Below, one piece after another: positions 1-5,232 of a stretch of DNA of 6,134 nucleotides. The notes beneath the pieces are model-generated. The model had not been told where the DNA came from. It saw only the letters and a program-made list of their open reading frames with translations, and did not search any database. The position numbers were made by a program, and so were the translations under genes. The DNA is from an uncultured Eubacteriales bacterium (lineage in GTDB: Bacteria; Bacillota; Clostridia; Peptostreptococcales; Anaerovoracaceae): the NCBI GenBank assembly GCA_910585135.1, contig CAJUEB010000043.1, forward strand, positions 1-6,134, given 5' to 3'. How positions within the stretch are numbered: position 1 is the first letter of the stretch; each line of letters starts with the position of its first letter.

Positions 1-1
1 T

Positions 2-721
2 GAGGCGGTAGAGAAAGCGGCTCAACACCCGGATATTACTTATGTGGTTGCGGCTGTGGGCTTTGAAACGACAGCACCGGCGTATGCGCTGATGATACGG
101 GAAGCGGCGGGAAAAGAAATTCGGAATTTAAAGCTGGTGACGGCACTGAAAACAGCTCTTCCCGCATTGCAGTGGATTTGTGAAAATCAGGAGGATGTGG
201 ACGGGTTTATCTGTCCGGGTCATGTCAGCGTGATTACAGGCAGCCACGCCTACGACGGACTGGCGGCGCTTTACAAGAAACCATTCGTGGTGGCGGGTTT
301 TGAAGCAGAACATATCCTGGCAGCGCTTTACCGGATCGTAAAACAGATCGAAGGTGGTCAGGGTCATACGGAAAATCTATACAAAAATGCCGTGAAGGAG
401 GCTGGAAACCGCAAGGCGGCGGATGCGATCGAAAGCGTTTTTGAGCCAGGACCTGCGATGTGGCGGGGGCTTGGCGTCATTGAAGGCTCGGGGCTTTACC
501 TGCGAAACGCTTATCAAATGTATGATGGCGGCAGCAGGGATCTCTATGAGGACATGGAGTTGCCTCCCGAATGCCGCTGCGGCGATGTGATCGTAGGCAG
601 GCTCAACCCGGATCAATGCTCGATGTTTGGCGCGGGATGCAGTCCGCTCGCCCCCTTTGGTCCGTGTATGGTATCGGCGGAGGGCGCTTGCGGGATTTGG
701 TACCGGAATGTTCGAGCGTAA
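2..721 (+). CDS. hypD: Hydrogenase maturation factor HypD, 5'-truncated by window edge
   Basis: HypD is the cytoplasmic iron-sulfur protein that, with HypC, holds the iron on which the Fe(CN)2CO group of [NiFe] hydrogenases is assembled. The reading frame is open from base 2 and gives 239 residues to a TAA stop. The family motif GFETTAP begins at visible residue 20 and CPGHVSVITG follows near residue 70. A VVAGFE segment and a WRGLG-x-I segment come next, then the C-terminal cysteine-rich block (PECRCGD, DQCSMFGAGC, GPCMVSAEGAC) that supplies the [4Fe-4S] ligands. GFETT lies near residue 145 in known HypD proteins, so about 125 residues, including the N-terminal CxxC-type cysteines, lie outside the window. 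A GTG at 44 is internal and is not the start. The downstream order proC then hypE supports a maturation operon. Identity is very secure from the motifs. Confidence 0.96.
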   Translation, partial: EAVEKAAQHPDITYVVAAVGFETTAPAYALMIREAAGKEIRNLKLVTALKTALPALQWICENQEDVDGFICPGHVSVITGSHAYDGLAALYKKPFVVAGFEAEHILAALYRIVKQIEGGQGHTENLYKNAVKEAGNRKAADAIESVFEPGPAMWRGLGVIEGSGLYLRNAYQMYDGGSRDLYEDMELPPECRCGDVIVGRLNPDQCSMFGAGCSPLAPFGPCMVSAEGACGIWYRNVRA

Positions 722-730
722 GGAATTTTT

Positions 731-829
731 GCAAAGCATCCTCCTTTCGCGAAGAAGGCAGATACAAAGAAGGTGCAGTCGTTTTATAAAAACGAGAGCA
801 CGCAAATACAAGGCAATAGAAAATTGAAT
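731..829 (+). repeat. Degenerate 11-base repeats in the hypD-proC spacer
   Basis: The 140-base spacer between hypD and proC can be read as consecutive 11-base units from 731. Units at 731, 753, 764, 797 and 808 resemble one another (for example acaaggcaata and agcacgcaaat), with A at column 3 and mostly CA at columns 7-8. Units at 742, 775, 786 and 819 are poor matches. The motif is close to that in the proC-hypE spacer. This is the weakest of the arrays and could be partly chance in A-rich DNA. Confidence 0.35.
779..795. other. Small AT-rich stem-loop between hypD and proC
   Basis: Seven-base arms (tcgtttt and aaaacga) are perfectly complementary around a 3-base loop. It is mostly A-T pairs with no long T tract after it, so it is not a convincing terminator. 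It might mark a processing or pausing point in the hyp-proC transcript, or be chance. Confidence 0.3.
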
Positions 830-847
830 CGTTTAAAAAATGATCTG

Positions 848-853
848 AGGAGG
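848..853 (+). promoter_or_regulatory. Ribosome binding site deciding the proC start
   Basis: A perfect AGGAGG lies 8 bases before the ATG at 862. It is only 2 bases from an in-frame TTG at 856, too close to serve it, so ATG 862 is preferred. Confidence 0.9.
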
Positions 854-861
854 AATTGGAT

Positions 862-1659
862 ATGAAAATTGGATTTATCGGGTGCGGCGGCAATATGGCA
901 TCGGCGATTATACACGGGATCGTTCATAAGGGGGTGTTTGCGCCTTCTGATATTTATGGCGTGGATATCGATGCCAATGCGGCAGCGGGGATCAGGGAAC
1001 AGTACAATATCAATATCCTGGATTCCGATGCAGAATTGGCCGGGCAGGCTGACCTCATTGTCCTGGCAATCAAGCCACAGCATTACAATCATGTGATCGA
1101 TGAAATCAGAAGCTCTGTGACGCAGGATCATATCGTCATCACGTTAGCGCCAGGTAAGACGCTGAAATGGTTGCGGGAGGAATTTGAAAAGCGAGTAAAA
1201 ATCGTCAGGAGTATTTCGAATATGCCTGCGCAGATCGGGGCAGGGATGACTGCGATTTGCGGGAACGCGTATGTGACCGATGATGAGCTGGAAATCGTGC
1301 GGAAAATTTTTAACGGCATCGGGATGTGTGAAATCGTGGGCGAGGATCTGATGGATGCGGTAACGGCAGTAAGCGGCAGTGCGCCTGCGTATGTGTTCAT
1401 GATGATCGAGGCCATGGCGGATGCTGCTGTTCTCGGTGGATTTACGCGGGAAAAGGCGTATCAATTCGCTGCACAGGCGGTGCTGGGGAGCGCGCGCATG
1501 GTGCTGGAAACGGGAAAGCATCCGGCTGATTTAAAGGATATGGTCTGCTCGCCGAAAGGGACTACGATAGAGGCAGTAAAGGCGCTGGAGAAAAATGGTT
1601 TCCGCAGTGCCTTGATCGAGAGTATGTGCGTCTGTATGGATCGGGCATCGAAGATATAG
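862..1659 (+). CDS. proC: Pyrroline-5-carboxylate reductase
   Basis: This cytoplasmic enzyme reduces 1-pyrroline-5-carboxylate to L-proline with NAD(P)H, the last step of proline synthesis. The product is 265 residues, the normal family length. The N terminus is a beta strand and glycine-rich dinucleotide loop (KIGFIGCGGNMASAI, residues 2-16). The substrate-site segment SGSAPAY is at about 171-177. The family signature near 223-242 contains CSPKGTTIEAV, and the all-helical dimerisation domain completes the C terminus. One oddity is the loop: it reads GCGGNM where relatives usually have GCGNM or GAGNM, an extra glycine encoded by a repeated GGC codon. The gene lies between hypD and hypE on the same strand, so it is probably co-transcribed with them although it has no known part in hydrogenase maturation. 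The start is fixed by AGGAGG 8 bases upstream. Confidence 0.95.
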   Translation: MKIGFIGCGGNMASAIIHGIVHKGVFAPSDIYGVDIDANAAAGIREQYNINILDSDAELAGQADLIVLAIKPQHYNHVIDEIRSSVTQDHIVITLAPGKTLKWLREEFEKRVKIVRSISNMPAQIGAGMTAICGNAYVTDDELEIVRKIFNGIGMCEIVGEDLMDAVTAVSGSAPAYVFMMIEAMADAAVLGGFTREKAYQFAAQAVLGSARMVLETGKHPADLKDMVCSPKGTTIEAVKALEKNGFRSALIESMCVCMDRASKI

Positions 1660-1662
1660 CCG

Positions 1663-1772
1663 AAGGTATAACGGGACAACATCGGGAAAATATTAGGCGG
1701 ACGCAGGGAAAACAAAAGAAGCGCATTGAAAGGACAACGCAAGCGCATCGAGAGAGCATGGGGAGAGCAAAT
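1663..1772 (+). repeat. Ten degenerate 11-base units filling the proC-hypE spacer
   Basis: The spacer from three bases after the proC stop to the base before the hypE ATG divides into exactly ten 11-base units, starting at 1663, 1674, 1685, 1696, 1707, 1718, 1729, 1740, 1751 and 1762. The approximate consensus is GRAGARCAWCG. Column 3 is A in eight units, column 7 is C in eight, column 8 is A in nine and column 11 is G in seven. The units at 1718 and 1740 match best (gaagcgcattg, caagcgcatcg). The last unit also carries the hypE ribosome site. The strand is purine-rich, and one frame stays open through it, which extends the hypE frame upstream without implying a longer protein. Confidence 0.6.
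1760..1765 (+). promoter_or_regulatory. Ribosome binding site deciding the hypE start
   Basis: GGGGAG lies 7 bases before ATG 1773. The alternative in-frame ATG at 1758 has only a GAGAG one base away, and the ATG at 1626 lies inside proC, so 1773 is preferred. Confidence 0.7.
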
Positions 1773-2756
1773 ATGAATAAGGTAACGATGGCACATGGCA
1801 GCGGGGGCAAATCCTCGGCACAGCTCATGAGCGATATATTCGGAAAGCATTTTAAGAATCAAATCCTGGATAAGATGGAGGACGCCGCCGTCTTGCATGT
1901 AACAGGTAAGATTGCATGCAGCACGGATTCCTTTGTCGTGACGCCGCTGGTGTTCAAGGGCGGCGATATCGGCAAGCTGTGTGTCTGCGGTACGGTCAAC
2001 GACCTTTTGATGATGGGAGCTGTCCCCAAATACATCACCTGCGGGTTTATTTTGGAAGAAGGACTTTCGATCGATTTGCTGGATAAAATCGTCGCTTCCA
2101 TGGCAAAGCAGGCAGAGCAGGCTGGCGTGGTAGTGGTCGCAGGAGATACCAAAGTGGTGGAAGGAAGCGGCGGACTTTATATCAATACCACTGGGATCGG
2201 GGAGATTCCATCGGGTCGGGAAGTCAGCAGCGGGAATTGCCAGCCGGGAGATGTGATCCTCGTATCGGGAAACCTGGGTGATCATCATGCCTGTATTCTC
2301 AGTCACAGGATGGACATAGGGAATGATATCAAAAGCGATTGCGCCGCGCTGGGCGATGTGGTGGAAGGTCTCTTTGAAAAAAAGGTCTGCGTCAGGGCGA
2401 TGCGGGATGTGACGAGAGGCGGCCTTGGTACTGTGTTGAACGAGATTGCCGATAGCTCTGGCTGTATGGTTGAAGTGGATGAGGAATCCATTCCGGTTCT
2501 CGACGAGGTGCGGGGCTTTTCAGACATCTTAGGTCTTGACCCGCTTTATATGGGCAATGAAGGAAAGATGATCGCTGTGGTTTCCAGCGAAGATGCAGAG
2601 CTTGCCCTGGCAGCGATGCGGGATACGGAGCATGGGAAAGATGCGGCTATTATCGGTCGGATCAAAAGCGGCAGCGGGGCATATATTAAGACGAGGCTTG
2701 GTGCGACCAGGCGTTTTGACGTCTTGTACGGTGAGGGTCTTCCGCGAATTTGCTAG
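1773..2756 (+). CDS. hypE: Hydrogenase maturation factor HypE (carbamoyl dehydratase)
   Basis: HypE accepts a carbamoyl group from HypF on its C-terminal cysteine and dehydrates it with ATP to a thiocyanate, the source of the cyanide ligands passed to the HypC-HypD complex. The 327-residue product fits the family (about 320-340). It opens with the AHGSGGKSS ATP-site motif at residues 7-15. It then shows EDAAVL, STDSFVV, GGDIGKL and GTVNDL, which form the purM/SelD-type ATPase core, then VVAGDTKVVEG, GDHHACIL and the DVTRGGLG motif. It ends exactly in PRIC, the conserved tail whose last cysteine is the carbamoyl carrier. The absence of the SelD active-site Cys/Sec pattern and the PRIC tail rule out selenophosphate synthetase. 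It follows hypD and proC on the same strand. No terminator is evident just downstream. Complete and apparently functional. Confidence 0.97.
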   Translation: MNKVTMAHGSGGKSSAQLMSDIFGKHFKNQILDKMEDAAVLHVTGKIACSTDSFVVTPLVFKGGDIGKLCVCGTVNDLLMMGAVPKYITCGFILEEGLSIDLLDKIVASMAKQAEQAGVVVVAGDTKVVEGSGGLYINTTGIGEIPSGREVSSGNCQPGDVILVSGNLGDHHACILSHRMDIGNDIKSDCAALGDVVEGLFEKKVCVRAMRDVTRGGLGTVLNEIADSSGCMVEVDEESIPVLDEVRGFSDILGLDPLYMGNEGKMIAVVSSEDAELALAAMRDTEHGKDAAIIGRIKSGSGAYIKTRLGATRRFDVLYGEGLPRIC

Positions 2757-2757
2757 G

Positions 2758-2867
2758 CTTTCGGTGTGCGTATTGACAGGGTTTTCCGGGGTTTTGGCGT
2801 GTGATATATGCTGTTTTGGCGTGGCTTTTGCATAACTTTTGTGCAGGCTTTGTGCGGATTTGCGTGG
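2758..2867 (+). repeat. Ten degenerate 11-base GT-rich units after hypE
   Basis: Starting one base after the hypE stop, the sequence divides into ten 11-base units with approximate consensus GNTTTTGYGTG. The unit gttttggcgtg occurs identically at 2791 and 2813, 22 bases apart. Close variants are at 2824 (gcttttgcata), 2835 (acttttgtgca), 2846 (ggctttgtgcg) and 2857 (gatttgcgtgg). The unit at 2802 is a poor match. The strand is strongly G+T-rich. No coding frame is credible here. Confidence 0.6.
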
Positions 2868-2930
2868 GATGATCCGGGATCACCTGAGGTCATCTGAGGT
2901 TTCCTTGGGTCGCCTGGGATTGCGTGAACT
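2861..2930 (+). repeat. Seven degenerate 10-base units following the 11-base array
   Basis: The repeat changes period to 10 bases. Units start at 2861, 2871, 2881, 2891, 2901, 2911 and 2921 and include tgcgtgggat, cacctgaggt, catctgaggt, ttccttgggt and cgcctgggat, roughly YRCCTGGGRT. A perfect 13-base palindrome, tgatccgggatca, lies at 2870-2882 within it. This array merges into the preceding one around 2861. Confidence 0.55.
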
Positions 2931-3111
2931 TATCATGGGAAGCCGTCATGGCAATCGCCGTGATGCAGAAAATAGGTATTTCTTATGTTTTGATGGTTCA
3001 TACTAAGTGTAGCTGTGCTTTTGAACGATTGCAAAACAGCACGGTAAGGCAGAGACGCGGTTTGCCGCCTTTGCAAAAAGGGCGGTTTGCAGGATTCATG
3101 TCGTGTGCAAC
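2931..3111. other. Non-coding spacer between the hyp region and gapA
   Basis: No supported gene is seen. A 63-codon + frame from 2924 lacks a ribosome site and family resemblance. The one clear structure is a stem-loop at 3065-3085: 8-base arms ccgccttt and aagggcgg with one G-T pair and a GCAAA loop. It is followed by only three Ts, so it is a weak terminator candidate for read-through from hypE. The 9-mer gcggtttgc occurs at 3057-3065 and again at 3082-3090, one copy at each side of this stem. Confidence 0.5.
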
Positions 3112-3142
3112 TTGACGGGAATCTGCGGAATTGCGGTATGAT
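3112..3142 (+). promoter_or_regulatory. Candidate sigma-A promoter for gapA
   Basis: TTGACG at 3112-3117 and TATGAT at 3137-3142 are each one base from consensus, separated by 19 bases, which is longer than the ideal 17. Transcription would start near 3149, leaving a leader of about 86 bases before the gapA ATG. This fits gapA being expressed separately from the hyp-proC unit. No operator is recognised. Confidence 0.45.
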
Positions 3143-3219
3143 TAGACGTGTATATGACTTCCTTTATCATCTATCATCGGGCAAGGATGGGAAGGGAGGT
3201 AAAATAAATATAAAACAGC

Positions 3220-3226
3220 AGGAGGA
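3220..3226 (+). promoter_or_regulatory. Ribosome binding site of gapA
   Basis: AGGAGGA lies 8 bases before ATG 3235, an optimal arrangement typical of a highly expressed Firmicutes gene. A second Shine-Dalgarno-like GGGAGGT at 3194-3200 has no suitable start after it and is probably a decoy. Confidence 0.9.
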
Positions 3227-3234
3227 ACAAAGAA

Positions 3235-4248
3235 ATGGCAAGAATTGCGATCAATGGATTTGGAAGAATAGGAAGGCTTTCGTTCAGAAAGATGTTTGGT
3301 GATGCGCGCTTTGAAATCGTCGCGATCAATGATTTAACCACAACTGAAATGTTATCATATCTGTTGCGGCATGATAGTGTACAGGGAACGTTCGATCATG
3401 AAGTCAGCCATGATGAAGAGCATATCATCGTGGATGGCCAGGCGATCAAGATATATAAAGAAGCTGATCCGGCAAAGCTGCCATGGAAAGCGCTTGATGT
3501 GGATATCGTGCTGGAATGTACGGGATTTTTTGCTTCGAAGGAAAAAGCCAGTGCGCATATTGAGGCTGGGGCGAAGAAAGTGCTTATTTCCGCGCCTGCG
3601 GGCAATGATTTGCCGACCATCGTTTATGGCGTGAATGAAGGTGTTTTGACGAAGGATGACAATATCATTTCCGCTGCGTCTTGTACGACGAACTGTTTAG
3701 CGCCGATGGCGAAAGCGCTTAATGATTATCGGGAAGTGCGAACGGGATTTATGACGACGATTCATGCTTATACGGGTGATCAGATGATTTTGGACGGACC
3801 GCACAAGAAAAATGATTTCAGGAGGGCAAGGGCAGGTGCGATCAATATCGTACCGAACAGCACGGGCGCAGCGAAGGCGATCGGGCTGGTTCTTCCTGAG
3901 CTGGCAGGAAAGCTTTCCGGCTCTGCGCAGAGAGTGCCAGTGCCGACAGGCTCCACGACGATTTTGACGGCTGTGCTGAAGGATTCGACCGAAACGGTTA
4001 CGCTGGAAGGCGTCAACAATGCGATGAAAGCCGCCGCCAGTGAATCCTTTGGATATAATGAGGAATACATCGTATCCAGTGATGTAATCGGCATGAGCTA
4101 TGGCTCTCTGTTTGATGCGACTCAGACCTTCGTGGAAAGAAGCGGGACCGGCGTTTTTGAGGTACAGGTTGTAGCTTGGTACGATAATGAGATGAGCTAT
4201 GTGTCGCAGATGGTGAGGACATTAGGGCATGTAGCGACGCTTCTGTAA
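3235..4248 (+). CDS. gapA: Glyceraldehyde-3-phosphate dehydrogenase, NAD-type glycolytic
   Basis: This cytoplasmic glycolytic enzyme oxidises and phosphorylates glyceraldehyde 3-phosphate to 1,3-bisphosphoglycerate with reduction of NAD. The 337-residue length is normal for a class I enzyme. The NAD-binding loop NGFGRIGR is at residues 7-14. NDLT follows with Asp33, the residue that usually favours NAD over NADP. The catalytic motif [12 protein letters not shown] places the nucleophile at Cys150, and the partner histidine is His177 in [27 protein letters not shown] forms the phosphate-binding region, and WYDNEMSY is the conserved C-terminal segment. Nothing is missing. It is apparently monocistronic: it has its own candidate promoter, no phosphoglycerate kinase gene follows as it does in many Clostridia, and a large repeat-filled spacer comes next. 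Confidence 0.97.
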   Translation: MARIAINGFGRIGRLSFRKMFGDARFEIVAINDLTTTEMLSYLLRHDSVQGTFDHEVSHDEEHIIVDGQAIKIYKEADPAKLPWKALDVDIVLECTGFFASKEKASAHIEAGAKKVLISAPAGNDLPTIVYGVNEGVLTKDDNIISAASCTTNCLAPMAKALNDYREVRTGFMTTIHAYTGDQMILDGPHKKNDFRRARAGAINIVPNSTGAAKAIGLVLPELAGKLSGSAQRVPVPTGSTTILTAVLKDSTETVTLEGVNNAMKAAASESFGYNEEYIVSSDVIGMSYGSLFDATQTFVERSGTGVFEVQVVAWYDNEMSYVSQMVRTLGHVATLL

Positions 4249-4266
4249 GCGATTTATTTTTGAAAT

Positions 4267-4309
4267 GGATTTGGCAGGATTGGACTGGGTGGTTTCTGGA
4301 TATTGGTTT
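4267..4309 (+). repeat. Short degenerate repeats of 10-11 bases after gapA
   Basis: Units ggatttggca (4267), ggattggact (4277), gggtggtttct (4287) and ggatattggt (4298) form a loose series with spacing of 10-11 bases just before the 37-bp array. They are G+T-rich like the other downstream arrays. Only four units are seen, so support is modest. Confidence 0.35.
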
Positions 4310-4320
4310 GGCGAGCTTGA

Positions 4321-4500
4321 TCGGGGGAGTTTTTGAAAGATGTTCTGGCGGGTTTGGTCGGGGGAGTTTTTAGAGAGTTCTCTGGCGGGTTTGGCCTGGG
4401 AAGCTTTTGAAAGACGTTCTGGCGGGTTTGGCCTGGGAAGCTTTTGAAAGACGTTCTGGCGGGTTTGGTTGGAGAAGCTTTTAGAAAATTATCTGGTGAG
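4321..4500 (+). repeat. 37-base tandem repeat array, about 4.8 copies
   Basis: The anchor ctggcgggtttgg recurs at 4345, 4382, 4419 and 4456, and a decayed copy begins at 4493, all exactly 37 bases apart. A partial unit at 4321-4344 precedes them. Units 4382-4418 and 4419-4455 are identical, showing recent duplication or homogenisation; the outer copies diverge. Three units carry an AAGCTT site. Because 37 is not a multiple of three and stops occur, it is not coding. It lies 72 bases after gapA and may be transcribed as its 3' tail. Copy number probably varies among strains. Confidence 0.9.
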
Positions 4501-4509
4501 AGCTTGATG

Positions 4510-4550
4510 AAGCAGATAGAAACGCAGAGAAAAGTAGAAAAAAGCAGAGG
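4510..4550 (+). repeat. Four A-rich GCAGA units at 10-12 base spacing
   Basis: GCAGA (once GTAGA) recurs at 4512, 4524, 4534 and 4544 in a purine-rich tract. The spacing resembles the 10-11 base arrays elsewhere in the window. Short and AG-rich, so chance is possible. Confidence 0.3.
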
Positions 4551-4584
4551 TTCAAATGGATGCTCTTTTCGAGAAAGGAATCAC

Positions 4585-4599
4585 TTTCACTGTGTGAAA
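4585..4599. other. Small stem-loop before the long hairpin
   Basis: Arms tttcac and gtgaaa are perfectly complementary around a TGT loop. It sits 6 bases before the 16-bp hairpin and may stack with it in RNA. Confidence 0.35.
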
Positions 4600-4605
4600 T
4601 AGGAA

Positions 4606-4643
4606 AGCGCCCCAACGGGAATTGGAGTTCCCGTTGGGGCGCT
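4606..4643. terminator. Perfect 16-bp hairpin, likely terminator after gapA
   Basis: The arm agcgccccaacgggaa is exactly complementary to ttcccgttggggcgct around a 6-base loop TTGGAG, giving a very stable stem. It lies 357 bases after the gapA stop, with no gene between, so it is the best candidate for the end of that transcript. The run after the stem (gttgtgtatat) is a poor U tract on the + strand. The first eight bases of the left arm could instead pair with the second ggggcgct at 4657-4664, which is followed by TTTTA and would terminate better. The - strand side (ttcctattt) is T-rich, so a bidirectional role is possible. It could also be a regulatory palindrome. Confidence 0.6.
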
Positions 4644-4677
4644 GTTGTGTATATCCGGGGCGCTTTTATGTATATGA
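4636..4677 (+). repeat. 21-base tandem duplication of the hairpin's right flank
   Basis: Bases 4636-4656 and 4657-4677 are adjacent copies; the first 19 bases match at 17 positions (ggggcgct, then a variable TTT-like part, then TGTATAT). The duplication gives the hairpin's left arm two alternative right arms. It reads as a local tandem duplication that altered the terminator. Confidence 0.7.
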
Positions 4678-4909
4678 AATAACGCTGGTGAAATAGGCGG
4701 TTCATAATTCATGTCATAAAAACAGTGGCTAGCAGAGATATTTTTTTATTGGATGCGTTTATTTTTGAGCAGAGAGCGTTTGTCGCTTGGAAAGGTCTAT
4801 TTTTTGTGTAGCGGATGACGTGATGCGTGGCGTTTGTGCAGGATTGCCAAGGGAATTACCAATAATTGGGATTATTTCAAAATAAAAGAATAAATTTTAA
4901 CGAACGGGA
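4678..4909. other. Non-coding AT-rich spacer upstream of the nuclease-gene promoter
   Basis: No gene is supported on either strand. There are T-runs at 4740-4747 and 4799-4805. A perfect 11-base palindrome, ccaataattgg, at 4859-4869 lies about 40 bases upstream of the -35 box and could be an operator or activator site. Nothing else is recognised. Confidence 0.5.
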
Positions 4910-4938
4910 TTGACAAATTATGGAAAAATGATTATAAT
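4910..4938 (+). promoter_or_regulatory. Consensus sigma-A promoter (TTGACA-17-TATAAT)
   Basis: TTGACA at 4910-4915 and TATAAT at 4933-4938 both match consensus perfectly, with a 17-base spacer. The surrounding DNA is AT-rich. Transcription would begin near 4945 and run through a leader of about 288 bases into the gene at 5233, with no other recognised gene between. Confidence 0.88.
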
Positions 4939-4984
4939 TGAAAAAATTAAAGAGTTACTGCACACTAACCAAAGTGCTTGGTGG

Positions 4985-5036
4985 GAAGAAATGAATAGAC
5001 ATGCAAAATTTTAGCGAAGAAATGAATAAATATGCA
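4985..5036 (+). repeat. 21-base direct repeat in the leader
   Basis: gaagaaatgaatagacatgca at 4985-5005 and gaagaaatgaataaatatgca at 5016-5036 match at 19 of 21 bases, offset by 31. Each contains an ATG and a weak purine tract before it, so the duplication copied a potential translation start. Confidence 0.7.
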
Positions 5037-5102
5037 TTGATGGCACACGAAAAAATTGATTGCTGTTTTGATGCCATTAGAAATAATGAAAAAGATGTTT
5101 AA
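5001..5102 (+). CDS. Possible 33-residue leader ORF or gene remnant
   Basis: ATG 5001 opens 33 codons ending in TAA; an internal ATG at 5022 would give 26. The peptide is soluble and charged, begins MQNFSEEMNKY, and has a CC pair at residues 21-22. After the stop the same frame continues for 12 more codons with protein-like composition, so a decayed longer gene is possible. The ribosome site is weak (GGTGGG about 15 bases upstream). I do not recognise it. It lies wholly between the arms of the inverted repeat. Confidence 0.2.
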   Translation: MQNFSEEMNKYALMAHEKIDCCFDAIRNNEKDV

Positions 5103-5137
5103 AAACGTTTTACGAAATCAAAATACGGCGATTTTAC

Positions 5138-5230
5138 ATGAATAAGATGGGAGTTAGTGTGCACGAATCGCTGAAATTTACAAAAAATATACATTTTTAT
5201 GCGATGGATGCAAAAAGGGGGCGTGCATAA
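5138..5230 (+). CDS. Possible 30-residue upstream ORF abutting the nuclease-like gene
   Basis: ATG 5138 opens 30 codons (begins MNKMGVSVHESLK, ends in basic residues KRGRA) and stops two bases before the ATG at 5233. That spacing would suit translational coupling. No Shine-Dalgarno sequence is visible before it, and the peptide resembles nothing I know. The downstream gene has its own ribosome site inside this frame. Presence by chance is likely. Confidence 0.2.
   Translation: MNKMGVSVHESLKFTKNIHFYAMDAKRGRA
5216..5222 (+). promoter_or_regulatory. Ribosome binding site for the nuclease-like gene
   Basis: AGGGGGC lies 10 bases before ATG 5233, slightly long but usable. No competing in-frame start with a better site is seen upstream. 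Confidence 0.6.
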
Positions 5231-5232
5231 AC

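Larger units (their letters stand above)
4945..5232 (+). other. Long structured leader of the nuclease-like gene
   Basis: From the predicted start near 4945 to the ATG at 5233 there are about 288 AT-rich bases. An 11-base perfect inverted repeat (tgcacactaac at 4959-4969, gttagtgtgca at 5153-5163) could close a long-range stem around 183 bases. A local stem accaa/ttggt occurs at 4968-4982. It also holds a direct repeat and short open frames. No known riboswitch or T-box motif is recognised. It could be a regulatory leader, a small RNA gene, or the remnant of a lost gene. Confidence 0.4.

Noticed and set aside
856..861. TTG start for proC
   Set aside because: It is only 2 bases after AGGAGG, whereas ATG 862 has ideal spacing and gives the normal ProC N terminus.
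1626..1772. 49-residue N-terminal extension of HypE from ATG 1626
   Set aside because: It overlaps the end of proC, is encoded by the 11-base repeats, and known HypE proteins begin just before the AHGSGG motif; ATG 1773 has a ribosome site.
1461..2306. 281-codon open frame on the - strand
   Set aside because: It lies antisense across proC and hypE, shows no family motifs and has the odd composition expected of a shadow frame; both + strand genes are unmistakable.
1773..2756. Selenophosphate synthetase (selD) instead of hypE
   Set aside because: The fold is shared, but the AHGSGG start, the PRIC end and the neighbouring hypD point to HypE.
2924..3115. 63-codon + strand open frame between hypE and gapA
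   Set aside because: No ribosome site, no recognisable family, and it crosses a stem-loop and direct repeat; likely chance.
3187..3207. Six-codon leader peptide (MGREVK) before gapA
   Set aside because: Too short to support, and the GGGAGGT lies inside it rather than before it.
4321..4500. CRISPR array
   Set aside because: The 37-base units are directly adjacent with no unique spacers, and no cas gene is present.
4481..4705. 74-codon - strand frame across the hairpin
   Set aside because: It is translated from the repeat array, perfect hairpin and duplication; the residues are those of repeats, with no start context.
4959..5163. Invertible promoter segment or complete transposon
   Set aside because: The promoter lies outside the inverted repeat, flanking bases show no target-site duplication, and no recombinase is visible; kept only as a possibility.
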